From positions 1-7,234 of the forward strand of contig CAYVLI010000123.1 of NCBI GenBank assembly GCA_964452105.1: DNA of 7,234 bases. The letters are read 5' to 3'. How positions within the stretch are numbered: the stretch's first letter is position 1; every line of letters begins with the position of its first letter. Below the pieces are notes generated by a model. The model had not been told where the DNA came from. It worked only from the letters and a program-made list of their open reading frames with translations, and did not search any database. The DNA comes from CAYVLI01 sp964452105 [NCBI: uncultured Nitrospinota bacterium]. Its GTDB lineage: Bacteria; JAUXIQ01. Made by a program: the position numbers and the translations under genes. Of the stretch, positions 6,211 to 7,234 are shown piece by piece.

Positions 6211-7234
6211 ATGCGACCGATGACGACGCAAGTGCAGGTCTATCTGGACAACGCATCCAGCTCGTTCCCCAAACCGGAAGGGGTATATAAAGCGACGTCG
6301 GACGCTCTTCAGAACCTGGGCGGCAACCCTGGGAGAGCGGGACACAGGAAATCTCTGGATGCCGCCAGAGCGGTCCTGGAGACCAGGGAGAAGGCCGCCT
6401 TCCTGTTTAACGTGCGGGACTCCTCGAGGATAATCTTCACCCTCAATGCGACGATGGCCCTTAACATGGCCGTTAAAGGGCTGCTCTCAAAAGGGGGCCA
6501 CGCGGTCGCCACCGCCATGGAGCACAACTCCGTAATGAGGCCGCTGACCGGTCTTAAAGGAAGCGGGGTAGAGATTAAGGTGGTATCCTGCAGCAGGGAG
6601 GGGAAATTGAACCCTTCCGCCGTGTCCAGAGCGCTGAAGCCCGATACCAGGCTGATAGCGGTCATACACGCATCCAACGTGGTGGGGACCATCAATCCCG
6701 TATCGGAATTGGGGAAGCTCGCCAGGGACAGGGGCGTGCCTCTGCTGGTGGACGCCGCACAGACCGCCGGGTCGCTTCCCATAGACGTAGAGGCCGACCG
6801 GATAGATCTGCTGGCCTGCCCGGGCCATAAGGGCCTCCTGGGGCCCCAGGGAACGGGGCTGCTGTATGTCAGGGAGGGGATAGAGCTTGAACCCCTTATT
6901 GAGGGAGGCACGGGAAGCGGTTCGGAGACGCTGGCGCAGCCGCCTTTCCTGCCTGACCGATACGAGAGCGGGACGCTTAACACGCCGGGCATAGTGGGCC
7001 TCGGGGCGGGGATCGATTACATCCTGGAAACCGGCCTGGAAAACATCAGGAAACATGAAGTGGAATTGACCTCCCGGCTGCTGGAAGGATTACGGACCAT
7101 GAAACGCGTGAAGCTCTACGGGCCGTCCGGGGCCGAAGAAAGAATGCCGGTGGTTTCATTCACGGTGAAGGGGATGGACCCGGCCCGGGTGGCGCAGGAA
7201 CTGGACGACCGCTTCGGGATAATGACCAGGGTGG
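6211..7234 (+). CDS. Cysteine desulfurase-family protein (class V aminotransferase), C-terminus cut by window edge
   Basis: The first 341 residues of a PLP-dependent NifS/SufS-like enzyme; family members are usually about 380 long. Visible motifs are YLDNASSSFPKPE (11-23), NPGRAGHR near 39-46, NAT (79-81), MEHNS (103-107) with PLP-stacking His105, HASNVVGT (about 153-160), VDAAQTAG (180-187) with PLP-binding Asp181 and Gln184, GHKG (205-208) with Schiff-base Lys207, GGTGSGSE (232-239) and YESGTLNTPG (251-260). This pattern fits the subfamily typified by Enterococcus EF2568 (TIGR01977), which I recall as linked in some genomes to selD and selenium-dependent molybdenum hydroxylases. Desulfuration of cysteine is inferred: the catalytic Cys loop lies beyond the window. 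ATG 6211 follows the previous stop by 2 bp with no clear ribosome binding site, so coupling is likely; TTG 6205 and ATG 6220 are alternatives. The gene looks GC-richer than the left half of the window. Confidence 0.93.
   Translation, partial: MRPMTTQVQVYLDNASSSFPKPEGVYKATSDALQNLGGNPGRAGHRKSLDAARAVLETREKAAFLFNVRDSSRIIFTLNATMALNMAVKGLLSKGGHAVATAMEHNSVMRPLTGLKGSGVEIKVVSCSREGKLNPSAVSRALKPDTRLIAVIHASNVVGTINPVSELGKLARDRGVPLLVDAAQTAGSLPIDVEADRIDLLACPGHKGLLGPQGTGLLYVREGIELEPLIEGGTGSGSETLAQPPFLPDRYESGTLNTPGIVGLGAGIDYILETGLENIRKHEVELTSRLLEGLRTMKRVKLYGPSGAEERMPVVSFTVKGMDPARVAQELDDRFGIMTRV

Noticed and set aside
6309-7056. Two long minus-strand open frames opposite the cysteine desulfurase
   Set aside because: They are compositional shadows of a GC-rich gene; the plus-strand frame has all the PLP-enzyme motifs and simply lacks a stop within the window.

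Overview
The window looks like a stretch of bacterial chromosome from a diderm (outer-membrane-bearing) organism. The strongest sign is a TolC-type outer-membrane efflux protein with a signal peptide. The peptidoglycan enzyme MltG and the housekeeping nuclease-fold protein RuvX/YqgF also point to Bacteria. Archease, a DUF502 membrane protein and a NifS-like aminotransferase are spread over many phyla, so I cannot name the lineage. A deep-branching Gram-negative or candidate-phylum genome fits, but that is inference. I see no rRNA, tRNA, CRISPR array, phage gene or transposase.

Layout. Positions 26-4553 are read from the minus strand, in this order of transcription: a TolC-like protein (2904-4553), RuvX (2444-2884), MltG (1440-2447), DUF502 (605-1303) and archease (26-457). 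TolC and RuvX are 19 bp apart, and RuvX and MltG overlap by 4 bp (ATGA), so these three probably form one transcript. DUF502 and archease each follow a gap of about 140 bp that holds a plausible sigma-70 promoter, so they may be transcribed separately. Positions 4566-5188 are a gene-free region between divergent genes. It holds a MITE-like imperfect inverted repeat, a perfect 13-bp palindrome and a promoter facing right. Positions 5189-7234 are read from the plus strand: a flippase-like membrane protein of the LPG-synthase TM family (5189-6208), then, 2 bp later, a cysteine desulfurase-family protein that runs off the right edge without its C-terminus.

How the genes relate. RuvX and MltG are a familiar bacterial pair, but their functions (RNA/DNA processing and glycan-strand cleavage) are not mechanistically linked to each other or to the efflux protein; the operon looks like shared housekeeping transcription. 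Archease normally activates the RNA ligase RtcB, but only 25 bases lie downstream of it here, so no rtcB can be seen. The flippase-like protein and the cysteine desulfurase are tightly coupled with no obvious shared pathway.

I found no convincing new multi-gene system. The best leads are small: RuvX has His where the third acidic active-site residue is expected, archease has Val for the usual His in its HTAD motif, and two intergenic regions hold operator-like inverted repeats.
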